Source: Telmatactis stephensoni
Taxonomy: Eukaryota > Cnidaria > Anthozoa > Actiniaria > Isophelliidae
Assembly: GCA_029948255.1 (NCBI GenBank)
Contig: JALIZF010001883.1
Span: 434,001 to 498,000 of the forward strand
DNA length: 64,000 bases
Direction of reading: 5' to 3'
A model generated the notes under the pieces. It had not been told where the DNA came from and ran no database searches. It worked only from the letters and a program-made list of their open reading frames with translations. Positions 13,201-22,500 of the stretch are shown piece by piece (within the stretch, counting starts at the first letter, position 1; the number at the start of each line of letters is the position of its first letter). A program made the position numbers and the translations under genes.

Positions 13201-16200
13201 TTCCCCTAGATACGTCGCTAAAGCGACCGTCACCTTGATGAATACTTCCATTCACAAATAAATAATTGTTTGGCATTGTATATACGTACCTTAAAATTGA
13301 AGAGTTTGAAGCATAAAAACCGAGTGAAACAACGCGATCGAAGGATCTGGCAAGAAACGTGGCAGCCCTACGCATAGTATTAAGACATTCTGCCGCTATC
13401 CGGTGTATACTGCATATTCGCAAAATCGGACATGAAAACAACCCAACGAACCGAGATGCGAGCCAGATATAAAGTGCCCAGACCTCCCCGGCCAAACGAA
13501 ACACAGGAAGCCGTCACGATTAGTACTGCTGCTCGCTGCGCTCGCAGCAATAACTTTACTTCTATTCCATAAAATGGCTTTTCAAAGTAATTACACAAAA
13601 CATAAATGACAATACTTATAAATATTAAAATAGAGTGCTTACAATATATCCGTGAAAAACTTTGTAAGGAATTGCACTAATTTGCACTAATTAAACAATA
13701 GAAAACAAAGGATTTCGTGGTATTTAGTGCAATTTAGTTCGCTAACTTTTTCACGGATATGTTGTAAGCACTCTGTAAAACTATAGATTTATTTGCAAAA
13801 TTTAGTGTCTGGTTCTCTAGTGATCACCATTCTTGAGACGATTGTAAGTGTCGCCTGAATTCTTTCTCGAAAGTTGCAATGTTAGAGTACAGTATCTCCC
13901 TTTCTTCTTCAATCTAGAAACTTGAGTTTTAGAGTTTTACACTTACGCTTTTTAGAGTGCACGCCATATAGAGTGATTTTCACCGGACTGTGAAATAGTT
14001 ACTAAGCTAATAGACACTAATAGACTCTGCACCCATTGTTTTCTTTTGTTGCAATACAACTATTAGACACTATTAAACACTGACTATTAGTAATTGTTTC
14101 ACAGTCCGATGAAAATCACTCTATCCGTGAAACAACTACTAACTATTTAGCGCATAATAGTTTTTAGTTATCAACTATTTTGTTATCCGATAACTTGCTA
14201 TTGTTATTTGCACTGTTCTGCTTCAGTAATATCAACTAGTTTGTATACATAATGACGCAATAAGACAATACATATTAAGTTTTATTTCACGGATATATGG
14301 CGTGCACTCTACAAGTTGCTTTAATTAAACCAGCATTCAATAGGCGTACCTTGACCTTGACCTTGACCTTGCGTATATCATTATAAAGAGTGGTATATGT
14401 AAAAATCTCAAAAACTGTCATTGATAATTTATTTTCAGGTATTTTGCAACAGGAAGTGCTGATGCACTAGTCAGTTTATGGGACGTTGATGAGTTAGTTT
14501 GTGTTCGGACATTTTCACGTTTAGAGTAAGTTGAAATAACATAAAAGATACTGACCTAATCCTTCACAGTTTGAAAGAAAATTAGAGTAAAACCATCTTA
14601 ATGAATTGTTTGCAACTCTAGAAATTCATTGGCTCGTGGGAGTACGGTTATTGACAGATAACACCCATTTTTGATTGTATCATTGATTTACCAATTAAAA
14701 CGTTTAACTTTGATTAGGCCTTCAAAGGGCGTAGACGTATTCTGAAGCAAACTCCGTAGATAGCAAATTTACCAAAAAATGGAATTAAGGGGCAATTTTT
14801 GAGTGTTTTTACTTTTGGCCTTCAGCCGTATTTTCTCGTTTTGAGTGTTCTAGAGTTTCAGGAATGTTTCGTCAGAGTACAGAACATAGCTACACCTGAT
14901 GTATTTGCTTTATATTACAGAATTTCACTAGCAATAACCCGAGTATGAGGCCCTTTGGGGAGTGCATGGGGAGGGAAAGGAGACAGGCCCACCAGGGTGG
15001 AATGGTTGGCCGAGCGGTTAGAGTGCTGGCCTTTCAACGCTATGGTGTTGATGTGTTGTTCTCTACCTTGCCACGAGGGGTTTTCAGCCAGGTTCTCCGG
15101 TTTTCCTCCCTCCGTAAAAAAATCAACATGTGAGCGAGAGTTGTATGCTTAAAACGATTAAATGTAGTGGTAGTGTGTGTGAGAGATGAAGTGCCCCCAA
15201 TTAGTGCGTAAGCGCTAGAAGACTTGGACACTTAAATCATAAACAGTAGTTATTTATTTTATTTTTATTTATTTTTTATCCCCCTTCCGCAAAAGGGCCT
15301 GATACTCATGCATGAGTAGAGAAAATAAAACGAATCTCATGATGTCTCTTCTATTATCCATACTCATGATTATAAAACTGTGGCTAATTGACCAATCGGA
15401 TTGCGTGCTCGTAATTTTCTATTATATAAAGAAAGATGGTCTGACAACCTGTGATTGTTTGTTTTTTAGCTGGCCAGTTCGGACGCTAAGTTTCAGCCAT
15501 GATGGACAAATGCTTGCTTCAGGCTCTGAAGATCTCATTATTGACATTGTAAGAACTTCACAATTATTGATATTGTTGAGAATTAGCTTTGTCGTTGTTT
15601 ATTATGAAAACGTCCTGTAACAGGCAAGAAAATGATCATTGTAAAGTGGTTGTTCGTTATTTATATCATTTAATCTTTTCTGTGACTTCTGTCTAGGCGA
15701 TGGTGGAAACTGGTGAAAGAATATGTGAAGTTCAGTGTCATTCTCCAACATTTACAGTAGCTTGGCATCCATCAAAACCTCTTCTTGCCTTCGCTTGTGA
15801 TGATAAAGTACGCATACTGTGCATTACTAGATTATTCGGGCTACCAGTAGGGAGAGGGAAGACCCCATAGAGCCAGGTGCCGGTATGTGGGCAGTCCCTG
15901 GTTTCTGTTCACCTCTATTGAATCAGAAATGACAGGAAGCCCGTACAATGAAATTTTTGAGTCATCAAAGCTACAAGAGGTCCTTGCCTGAACGATTGCA
16001 AGGTCTATATGTGTCTATATGGCCCAGCACTCGCCAAAATTCATTAGCTGCTAACTATATTGCTAGTGTGAGGTCTCATTGACTAGCAACCCTTATACAG
16101 ACATCAACTGAGTAGACCTCAGTGTTGGAGGTGTAGGTCAGACCACACACACACCGGCAACTTCATGGCCTACTCTCCCCGAATATTCCCCATTGTCTCT

Positions 16201-16778
16201 CTAATGCAAGTCGTGATGTGTGGGGAGACGGGGCCTACGCTTTAACGGCCTGGCCAGTTCTGACCTTCCGCTCTGAAGACCAGCGCTCAACCAACTGAGT
16301 GGCCTGTGTTGCTGGCGCCTCTGGGTAGGTCCTTCATATATGGTACATTATAGTGGGTCCTAATACCGAAGGCTCTTTACTATTACTAGAACGAAGCCGT
16401 TCCCACTATAATGTACCATATATAAAGGACCTACGCGCCTCTGGCACAAAAACCGCAGACCGCCAGCAGTGCAGGCTACCAACTGAGCCAATAGGTTACA
16501 TGGTGCATTGTCGAAAAACGTTTATCATTTTCTCGCAATGATTTTGTTCGATGCAGGGTTCGCTCCAATGGTTTATGCAACTAGTTTCGGAATTCCATTG
16601 CAGGACGAATTTCAGAACAAATTGCAGGAGCCTGATGTGTGATGTCGTCTCCCCGCACCAAAGAGAGCTGAAATTTTTTATCATAATAATTAGTTCTTTT
16701 ACTGGTTATCATTTCCAGGATAAACACGACCGAGACGCTGGAACTGTGCGACTCTTTGGTTTACCAAATAACTCTTGA
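4251..16778 (+). CDS. THOC3: THO complex subunit 3 (THOC3/TEX1), WD40 repeat protein
   Basis: Eleven exons: 4251-4349, 4495-4590, 7635-7758, 9233-9324, 9892-9960, 10159-10235, 11777-11857, 14439-14525, 15470-15548, 15697-15807 and 16719-16778. All junctions are GT/AG and keep frame, giving 324 residues; the human protein has 351, with a longer N-terminus. WD40 blades are easy to read: VHSVSWSCDG with ASGSFDRTATVF, VDQLCWHPTNP with ASGDKTIRIWD, ENINICWSPDG, NEISWNNTNDLFFLTNG, NCICIKFDPTG with ATGSADALVSLWD, RTLSFSHDG with ASGSEDLIIDI, and the closing FTVAWHPSKPLLAFACDD. THOC3 is a beta-propeller of the nuclear THO/TREX complex that couples transcription to mRNA export. The end AGTVRLFGLPNNS is characteristic of the family. 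Introns carry many transposons, yet the coding exons look intact. Confidence 0.97.
4680..4905. repeat. Degenerate tandem repeat with AAATCTTCAGGGG phrase
   Basis: In THOC3 intron 2 the phrase GGAAATCTTCAGGGG or close variants recurs about six times with irregular spacing. The open frame on the minus strand is a by-product. Clear terminal repeats were not found. Confidence 0.55.
5225..5345. repeat. GT-rich simple sequence
   Basis: Imperfect (TG)n mixed with TGTATG and GTGTTGG units, inside THOC3 intron 2. Confidence 0.7.
5767..6957 (+). mobile_element. Helitron/Helentron-like element, copy 1 (plus)
   Basis: The 5' end reads TTGCTGCGAGCGTAGCGAGC and the 3' part CTCGCAGCACTTCACTTTTG followed by an end CTAG and a flanking T. 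The same two ends bound the minus copy at 12571-13550. TGCTGCGAG near the 5' end and CTCGCAGCA near the 3' end are reverse complements, as in the subterminal repeats of Helentrons. No terminal inverted repeat or target duplication is seen, which fits rolling-circle insertion. Between about 5850 and 6330 are broken frames similar to those of copy 2 (VRGSIRQGN, then TVNQILIEGDRMYL). No Rep/helicase remains, so it is non-autonomous. Confidence 0.55.
7165..7322. mobile_element. MITE with TATACACCCTTCTAATAA terminal repeats
   Basis: Two arms of about 65 bases form an imperfect palindrome and end in TATACACCC and GGGTGTATA. The outermost TA on each side is compatible with a TA target duplication (Tc1/mariner style). 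It lies in THOC3 intron 2, just upstream of a SINE. Confidence 0.7.
7330..7634 (+). mobile_element. tRNA-derived SINE (family 1), copy at THOC3 exon 3
   Basis: A tRNA-like head with a B box GGTTTGGTTCCC at about 7380-7395 is followed by a body shared with 14998-15270: GTTTTCCTCCCTC, GAGAGTTTTATGC, GAATGTAGTG, TAGTGTGTGTGA, CCAATTA, and a TTGGACAC near the end. It ends in a (TTA)n tail that runs directly into the acceptor of exon 3. Confidence 0.75.
8294..9187. mobile_element. TIR transposon, non-autonomous, CACGGTGGGCATAAAT ends
   Basis: The 894-bp element in THOC3 intron 3 begins CACGGTGGGCATAAATCACC and ends GGTCATTTATGCCCACCGTG. The terminal repeat extends through a TTTTT(G)GCGC-type stretch for about 30 bases. 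ATA stands on both sides. No transposase frame is present. Inside are four ATGACGTCA or TTACGTCA sites. Confidence 0.75.
10325..10941. mobile_element. TIR element with arms of about 165 bp
   Basis: The left arm begins GTTTCAGCCGCTAGTAC and the right arm ends GTACTAGCGGCTGAAAC. Arms 10325-10490 and 10778-10941 match almost throughout and end internally at AAATAAGGCTATATTT. The 290-bp middle is not inverted and has no recognisable protein. A clear target duplication was not found. Confidence 0.8.
11150..11335 (-). mobile_element. tRNA-derived SINE (family 2), minus strand
   Basis: On the minus strand a tRNA-like head with B box GGTTCGA-type sequence (in GGGATCGAACTC on the plus strand, 11267-11278) is followed by a body with ACGGAGCACTGATGGAGAGA and GCGCACCGTCGAC. 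The same body occurs at 29290-29460 in plus orientation, and a piece at 9425-9500. Confidence 0.6.
11412..11673. mobile_element. Small TIR element with interior GGGATCA phrase repeats
   Basis: Terminal repeats CAGGCTTGTAACATGGTATA and TATACCATGTTACGAGCCTG enclose about 200 bases in which GGATCAGGGATCA variants recur about ten times. The apparent 79-codon frame is a consequence of this repetition, not a gene. Confidence 0.7.
12131..12417. repeat. Near-perfect 287-bp palindrome (fold-back element)
   Basis: Arms begin CACTCATGTCGC and end GCGACATGAGTG and are almost identical over about 140 bases, meeting around 12274 near GAAGACGAGGTCACGCG. Differences are a few single bases. TGACTATAAGTTT occurs at 12078-12090 and again at 12416-12428, a direct repeat around the element. 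It lies in THOC3 intron 7. Confidence 0.85.
12571..13550 (-). mobile_element. Helitron/Helentron-like element, copy 2 (minus)
   Basis: On the minus strand it starts TTGCTGCGAGCGCAGCGAGC at 13550 and ends CGCAGCACTTCAC...CGCTAG at 12571, matching copy 1 at both ends. It has a better preserved reading frame (see 12911-13504) and an internal tandem repeat around 12720-12970. A 3' flanking T follows the CTAG end. Confidence 0.6.
12911..13504 (-). pseudogene. Transposon-encoded cysteine-protease-like fragment
   Basis: A 197-codon open frame lies in the Helentron-like copy 2. Its middle has NGSIHQGDGRF, then SRGRQCAFMSLSALLCA, then TVNQILVEGDAMY. A glutamine in a G-x-x-x-Q context followed by a G-x-Q-C motif resembles the N-terminal cysteine protease/deubiquitinase-like domain known from tegument-type proteins and from large eukaryotic transposons; this is a weak, motif-level judgement. 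Downstream the frame shifts into a repeat rich in N-E-S-P-x-E-A-N-K. The frame lacks any helicase or Rep part, and copy 1 has the same region broken in several places. It is most likely a decaying piece of a transposon protein. Confidence 0.4.
13633..13773. mobile_element. MITE of the GAGTGC family, 141 bp
   Basis: Ends GAGTGCTTACAATATATCCG and CGGATATGTTGTAAGCACTC. TA precedes it and TG follows, a TA duplication with one change. Ends are related to those at 13955-14309. Confidence 0.75.
13955..14309. mobile_element. MITE of the GAGTGC family, host of a nested MITE
   Basis: Ends GAGTGCACGCCATATA... and ...TATATGGCGTGCACTC, flanked by TA at 13953-13954 and 14310-14311. The left arm is interrupted by a second MITE at 13971-14121. 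The right arm shows the uninterrupted order GCCATATATCCGTG. Confidence 0.85.
13971..14121. mobile_element. MITE nested in the element at 13955-14309
   Basis: Ends GAGTGATTTTCACCGGACTG and CAGTCCGATGAAAATCACTC, with TA at 13969-13970 and 14122-14123. Removing the element and one TA restores exactly the sequence of the host's right arm. Confidence 0.9.
14936..15315. mobile_element. TIR element with AGGCCCTTT ends, interrupted by a SINE
   Basis: GAGTATGAGGCCCTTTGGGG at the left and AAAAGGGCCTGATACTC at the right are inverted repeats. Between them sits the SINE at 14998-15270. A related end, GAGTATCAGGCCCTTTTGGG, is found at 39447. Confidence 0.55.
14998..15270 (+). mobile_element. tRNA-derived SINE (family 1), second copy
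   Basis: The head GTTGGCCGAGCGGTTAGAGT contains a good tRNA A box. The body shares long stretches with 7330-7634 (TTTTCCTCCCTC, GAGAGTTGTATGC, TGTAGTGGTAGTGTGTGTGA, TAGTGCGTAAGCGCTAG, TTGGACAC, AAACAGTAGTTATTTATT). Confidence 0.75.
15880..16324 (-). mobile_element. Possible tRNA-derived SINE (family 3), minus strand
   Basis: On the minus strand ACTCAGTTGGTTGAGCGCTG at about 16285-16303 resembles a tRNA A box with flanks, followed by TTCAGAGCGGAAGGTC. No second copy of the body was found in the window, so the extent is a guess. A MITE is inserted at its 5' side. Confidence 0.35.
16325..16434. mobile_element. 110-bp MITE with exact 10-bp target duplication
   Basis: Ends GTAGGTCCTTCATATATGG and CCATATATAAAGGACCTAC, arms about 33 bases. 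GCGCCTCTGG is repeated exactly at 16315-16324 and 16435-16444. A 9-11 bp duplication fits Mutator-like elements. It lies in the last THOC3 intron. Confidence 0.9.
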
Positions 16779-17077
16779 AAAACACCAATGTAACACTTGT
16801 GACGTCATCACTACCGCTGACCCATATGTATAAGGCCAGTATGTTGTCATGCTGGTGTGGGATCAAAACTGAAATCTTTATATTTGGCTGAAGTCAGACA
16901 TAAATATTGGCAATGACCTTTCATTTGAACTGTACTTGTAGGTAATCCTTTATGCAAATAACCAGATTAGCTAAGGTGTTTTGAAGTTAAGGAAAGACCG
17001 GCTGGCGTGTTGGCTATAAGATAAGAGAGCAATTGTAGATACGGAAAGGAAGGAAGGAAGGAAGAAAGAAAAAAAAT

Positions 17078-17113
<36 letters not shown>

Positions 17114-19514
17114 GAAAAAGAAAGGAAGGAAGGAAGAAACAAACAGACAAACAAATAAACAAAAAAGAAACAGAGAAAGAAACAAAGTAAGCGAAAGAAA
17201 AGAACGAAAGAAAGAGAACGAATAAATAAACGAACAAAGATACAGAACAAACTATGCTTACTATAACAAAATTTTAATACAACAAGCGTTGTGTGTTTGC
17301 GAAAGGTTGTATTTTTGAGAATTTTGCATGTTCGAGCTAGAGCATTTGAATCGATTGTGTACCTTCGTTTCGTACTAGCTCGAAATGCATCTTTTTCCCC
17401 TCCATTTTTGCACCATACGCCGCGTTAGACGCAAGGTCTAAATTTGCGGGGGGGGGGGGGGGGTAAATTTAGTTGGTGCGGGTATTTTTAGTTGGAACGT
17501 AGTCTAAGCAAAATGTTGTGATTTCGCGTTGTAGAATGAAAAATATTTTCCTCATTTTCAAAGACTTGATGGTCAAGGTATACTTCTCATACAGTCAGGT
17601 CAAGAAGGGTGCGTTTTAATGTCTTACAAAAATAGTATTTTGAAGTGGCTTGGGTAGGCGGAGTGGACCTAAGCCGATTTCGATCTAAGTATTTGTCATA
17701 AGCCATTCTTTATAAAGATTACTTATTGCCCTAATCCACTAATGAGAACACCGCACTGGAACGCCCACCTCTAAATGAGTCTACTTTCAACCTGATATTG
17801 TACTGTTCTTGAATGTCAAATTAAACCATTATGCCTTTAAATGCTTCCAAGCTTCATTAATTGTTGACTTTTTTCCAATCTTCTCTACAACAACCATGCT
17901 TTTCCCTACGATTCATACCTAATCCTTTTATTCGCACTTTGATAAAAAATATAAAATGTTATAAATATAATGATTTTTAAATATATTGACGGAAATATGA
18001 TTTCAAATTTATAAACTAGCGAAAATAGAAAATTTAGTTTGTAGTGCTGGGGAGTTTGAGAACTGTTAAAGCTCTCTAAAAGCCATCCCCCCATTTGATG
18101 AAAATTACCTGGGGGAAAATAAGATTAAGTATGATAAGTAGATTTGACAAAGAAAAAGAACATACCTGATTGAAATCCGCACCCCCGATGCGCGTGTTCC
18201 TGTTAAAAAGAGTGGTCGTTGTAGAGAGTTTCAGATGTCTTTCAAAACGCTTTCGATTTGTCCAGAATCTGACATATTGAACTTATTTTTGTTTGTTTGA
18301 ATTCGCCTGTTTACTATGTATTTGTTACAGATAGCATATTTATACTCGTTAGCGGTAAACTCCCTCTCTCTCCACTGTGGTGACTTCTAGTCATTTCACT
18401 GTCTATAAGATCTACGGCTAGTGCTGTGGCTGACCACCTTAGAGAGGTTTCTTAATATATTTACTGAGAGTTGCCAGATTATAGGTCTACAGTTAGACCT
18501 ATTGGGGTGGGGTGGGGTGGGGTGGGGTGGGGGACCATCGACTGCCGGCCATTATTGAGTCAAGGATCGTATTCCATTATATTTTTCCTTCCCAAATTTT
18601 GCTGTCGGGTTTGTTTTGTTTTGTTTTTTGTTTTTTTTCTAGTTTTTTTGCATTTTGCATGTTTTTTACGGAAGCAAGACTGTATTCTATTTTATATGAT
18701 TTTTCTGTTTTCTACTCCACTGAAAAAACTGTTATTTCTGGTGTCAATTAAAATTTTGTCACGAAATTAGGAGAACAACCGAAAAATAATTTTGTGGACA
18801 AAGAAAGCGGGAAAACCGAGAGAGAAACAAAAGGACTCGGAGAGAAAAAGAATGACTGCAAGCAAATCATTATAAAGACTTAAGAAAAGATAGAAAATTT
18901 GCAAAACGAATTCGACGCAACAAAAACAAAAACAAAACACACTTAAACATTGTCAGTGGCGGATCCAGGGGGGGTCGAAGGGGTCCACGGAACCCCCCTT
19001 GAAGGTTTTAAGCCATTTTTTGTCAAGCATCGACCAAAGAATAGAGTATCATACGTACGCAGCTGTTTAAAAAAAGGAACCCCCCTTGGAAAAATCCTGG
19101 ATCCGCCACAGATTTTCTCTTATCTTTGTAGGGGGAGGAGGTATTTTTATTCCATCGTTAAATGTAGGATAAATATCAATTCTTGTGCTTTCTTGGAAGG
19201 CTATTATTCTTGAATGTTAGAGGCGTGACATACATGATATACAATATAATTTCCTTTATGTTTTCTATTGTCTTGCTAATGTAATTGCCACTACAAAAGA
19301 CTCCCTGAAGCCATTTATGGCCCAGCAATTAACACTTTCCTCTATTAGTTAACTAATGCGTCGTCGTAATTGTCCATGACATGCTTTATCAATTGTCAAC
19401 ACCGATCGGCTTGTCACGCGCCCGTCAAAATTCTAGTGGCTTTATTGCGAATTTCCAGAGTTTGAAGAGGGATGGAGCACTTTAAACGCAAGGCATTTCT
19501 CGCCAATCTGGATC
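16779..19514. other. Intergenic region THOC3 to PKDCC-like gene
   Basis: No gene seen. It holds a purine-rich GAAA/GGAAG tract (about 17040-17235), a G run at 17448-17463, a (GGGGT)n run at about 18503-18531 and a small TIR element at 18957-19111. Open frames here are from low-complexity sequence. The promoter of the kinase gene should lie just before 19515. Confidence 0.6.
18957..19111. mobile_element. MITE with GTGGCGGATCCAGG ends
   Basis: GTGGCGGATCCAGGGGGG and AATCCTGGATCCGCCAC are terminal inverted repeats. GGAACCCCCCTTG occurs twice inside. This terminus is common in many invertebrate genomes. Confidence 0.8.
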
Positions 19515-22500
19515 ATGAACAGGCGTAGATTTCACCGCTCTCTGTTCCGTTTGTTTGCCACGTTTTGTTCATTATCGCTATTTTCTTCGTTGTACGTTTT
19601 TTATGGTAACATTCGCATAATTAACGACCTTAGCGATGCTCGAACTTCATATGACAACAGGGACAGACGGCAGCGAAATTCAAAGTATTTTCTTGGCGAG
19701 GCTAGCGAAGAAGGTGAACAACTCCTTGCGAAAAGTAGAAGACTTTCCCCTAAGGATAAACGCCGGGTTCTCCAAGAGTATTTTGAGCTGGAAAGCGGAA
19801 TCCAAGAATCCAAAGTTCCTGAGCCTACAGTGCGGCCAGTTCCAAAGTATTTTGATTGTAAAGACATTCGTACCACCGTAATATTTGGTGAAGTTGGACA
19901 TGGATACACTAAATCAGTACAAAGGGGTTCAATACATGGTGCTATTGTTGCTGTGAAGAGTGTCTTGGATACAAGTAAAGATGTTCGGCATTGCTTGAAC
20001 AGTGGGGCTAACTACACACACGATCATTGCTATAATTTGGTCAAATACAAACTCGCCAAAGAGATTATTTTACTACAGCAATTAAAGCATCCGAATATTA
20101 TTACGGTAAGGAAAATAAACATTTCATTTTATTTTTTCCTTCGCCTTGTCGTGCTGAAGTCTTACATGCTGGTGTTTATATGAAAGCTCTGACTAATGTC
20201 TGGGCAATGTTTGTTTTCGAGCTCTCAACTGCTTGGAATTTCCTCACCGAGATTACATCTCTTATTTGTACAATTTGAACACCGAAATCCCGCCTTTATA
20301 TCAATCAGTAGAGCTATAAAATAAAAGCTCTTTAATTGAGAAAAAACCTGTTTTCATTTAGCCCAAACTGTGGCTTTATCCACCACGTTTTCTGCCAAGC
20401 GTCATTGAAATTTCATGTCAAATTCGTTGATGTCTTGAGTGTCAGCTTGCAAACTCTCAGACGTTGTGGGACCAAATCTCTAAAACAATGTCCAATATTT
20501 CAAGTGGTTGAAAAGCCCCTGATGGAGTGTGCTTTTGAAATCCCATTTAGCCGGAAAGAAACTGTCAATCTCCTAAATGTTGGTCAAAAAAAAGAAATCA
20601 GATATCTTTCTCTGCTGTTTCGATATACGACAAATATCCATTAGATCAAAGATTTGTGACGAATTCGTGTCTTATCTGATTGGAAAGCCATTTGAAAACT
20701 AATGCTTTTTAAAAAAATATACGCTTGAACTTTTACGACAATCACAGCTATTAGAACCAGCGGATAACCTCAAAACCCGCGTGATTTTTTGAAGCCTTGT
20801 CCTTTTTTGAAAAGGTCTTATCGATTTTGATGGTACTAGTTTGAATATATTTTGTTTGATGTCGAAAATGTAAGCAAACTGTATGTTTAAAGCTTAACTG
20901 ATAACCACTTGGAGAAATGTGCATTTTTGGTACTTACTGTAAAGTACTTCTGTAAGTCACGCTATAGCTGTCACGTTGACCCTCCAGCCGGACAACAGAA
21001 AAGAATGGGGAGAAAGGAAAGGAAAGGAAAAGAAAGCGAGAGAGAAATGTCAGAAAAGAAGAAAAGCTTGGTTTTGACACATTACGTTTTCATAGGTCAA
21101 AGTCTATTTGGAGAGTTTGGCCCCGATTTTAATCGAAATGCATTCTCACGTATCATTCTTTCCCCTCAAAACAAAATAGAGTGTTAAATTCAAAATTTCC
21201 GAGAATGATTTTTTTTCCAAACGGCACTGGATTCTTGCATCATAACGTCTCAATTTTGTCTGCTTTTAAATTTTAGCTTCTCGGATTTTGCTGGCAAAAT
21301 GAAGTCAATTCAAACAATATTAAAGAGCGAGGGTTGTCTATGATAACAGAGCTTGGTGAACCTTTGGAGGTGCTAACATTATTACAGATGCCATGGCAAG
21401 AACGCCTTAGGGTAAGTTGCACTCATTGGAAAATTTACGGTTTAGTGGGCGCGCGATTTTTGTCATGGCGGGAAAAGTACGCGAGCTCTGATGTACTTTT
21501 GTTTGCTTCTTGTATACATGTTGGTCTGTTTTGTTGTTGTTGCAAATTGTCTTTTATATGCTTTGATTTTAGCTGCTTCTGCTGCCATTTTTAAGGCCAT
21601 CTTGTGAAGGAAAAGCGCGCGCAATATTCCTTTTGGCGGAGAAAAACCACTAACTTCGTCCTATGTATGAAAGAGCAACTCGAAGTGCCATAGTGTCGTA
21701 TATACAGCCCCTAAGGCGCGTCTTATTTTAGCTCGAATAAGTGGTCCTAAGTAAATTTTTATCGAAATCATCAGAATTTTATCGTGAGAATAAAATGACT
21801 TTTTTAGTTATGTCTTTCATAAATGTTTCATATTTGTTGAGCCATGAAGGTCAAATAATATTGCACAAGCGGCAATTTTACAGGAATCATCCTTTGTTGC
21901 GTTTTCTAAAGCAGATATAATTAATCCTGTTTTCATGGTGATATTGGCAAACTTCTTTCTTCGACTCCCTTAAAATTGCCTAGTTCACGAAGCGAGGTAT
22001 AATTATCACGCTTGTATTGTATTCGTGTAATTTGGCACACACAGGAAGCAAGTTTGTTGTGATGGGAACAAAACTTTTCTGCTTCTACTGAAAAGTCATG
22101 AAATTAGACAAATTGTGTTGTGGTTATGGAAAGTCGTGGAATTTTAGTGTCAAGCACCAAGATCTTCACGTTACGTTAACTGTAATATTCACGTTACATT
22201 TTTCACGCTACGTTAATCGCATTTTTTATTCCCGCCGCGTGAACTGCTTGTATTATCCGCGTTACATTAACTTTTTCTTCCACGTTACGTTAACCGTATT
22301 TCCATGCGCGTAAACGTTGTCTGTATTATCCACGTTACGTTAACATTTTCCACGTTAGTCACGGTACACGTGCTAGCTATACCCTAAGGCTTTTGTGAAT
22401 GATTTCCGTAAAGGCTTTAGCATTTGACCCGCCCAGACTCGTAGACTTAGTTTATCGGTTGTAAATAGCGATGACAATTACAAAATGGCTGGAAACATGT

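Noticed and set aside
12911..13504. A host immune or viral gene of tegument type
   Set aside because: The motif-level similarity lies inside a repeated element with a second broken copy at 5767-6957, so a transposon relic is the simpler reading.
20336..21187. Open frames of 92-102 codons in the first kinase intron
   Set aside because: No domains, no conserved splice context, and they lie wholly between good GT/AG borders of the kinase gene.
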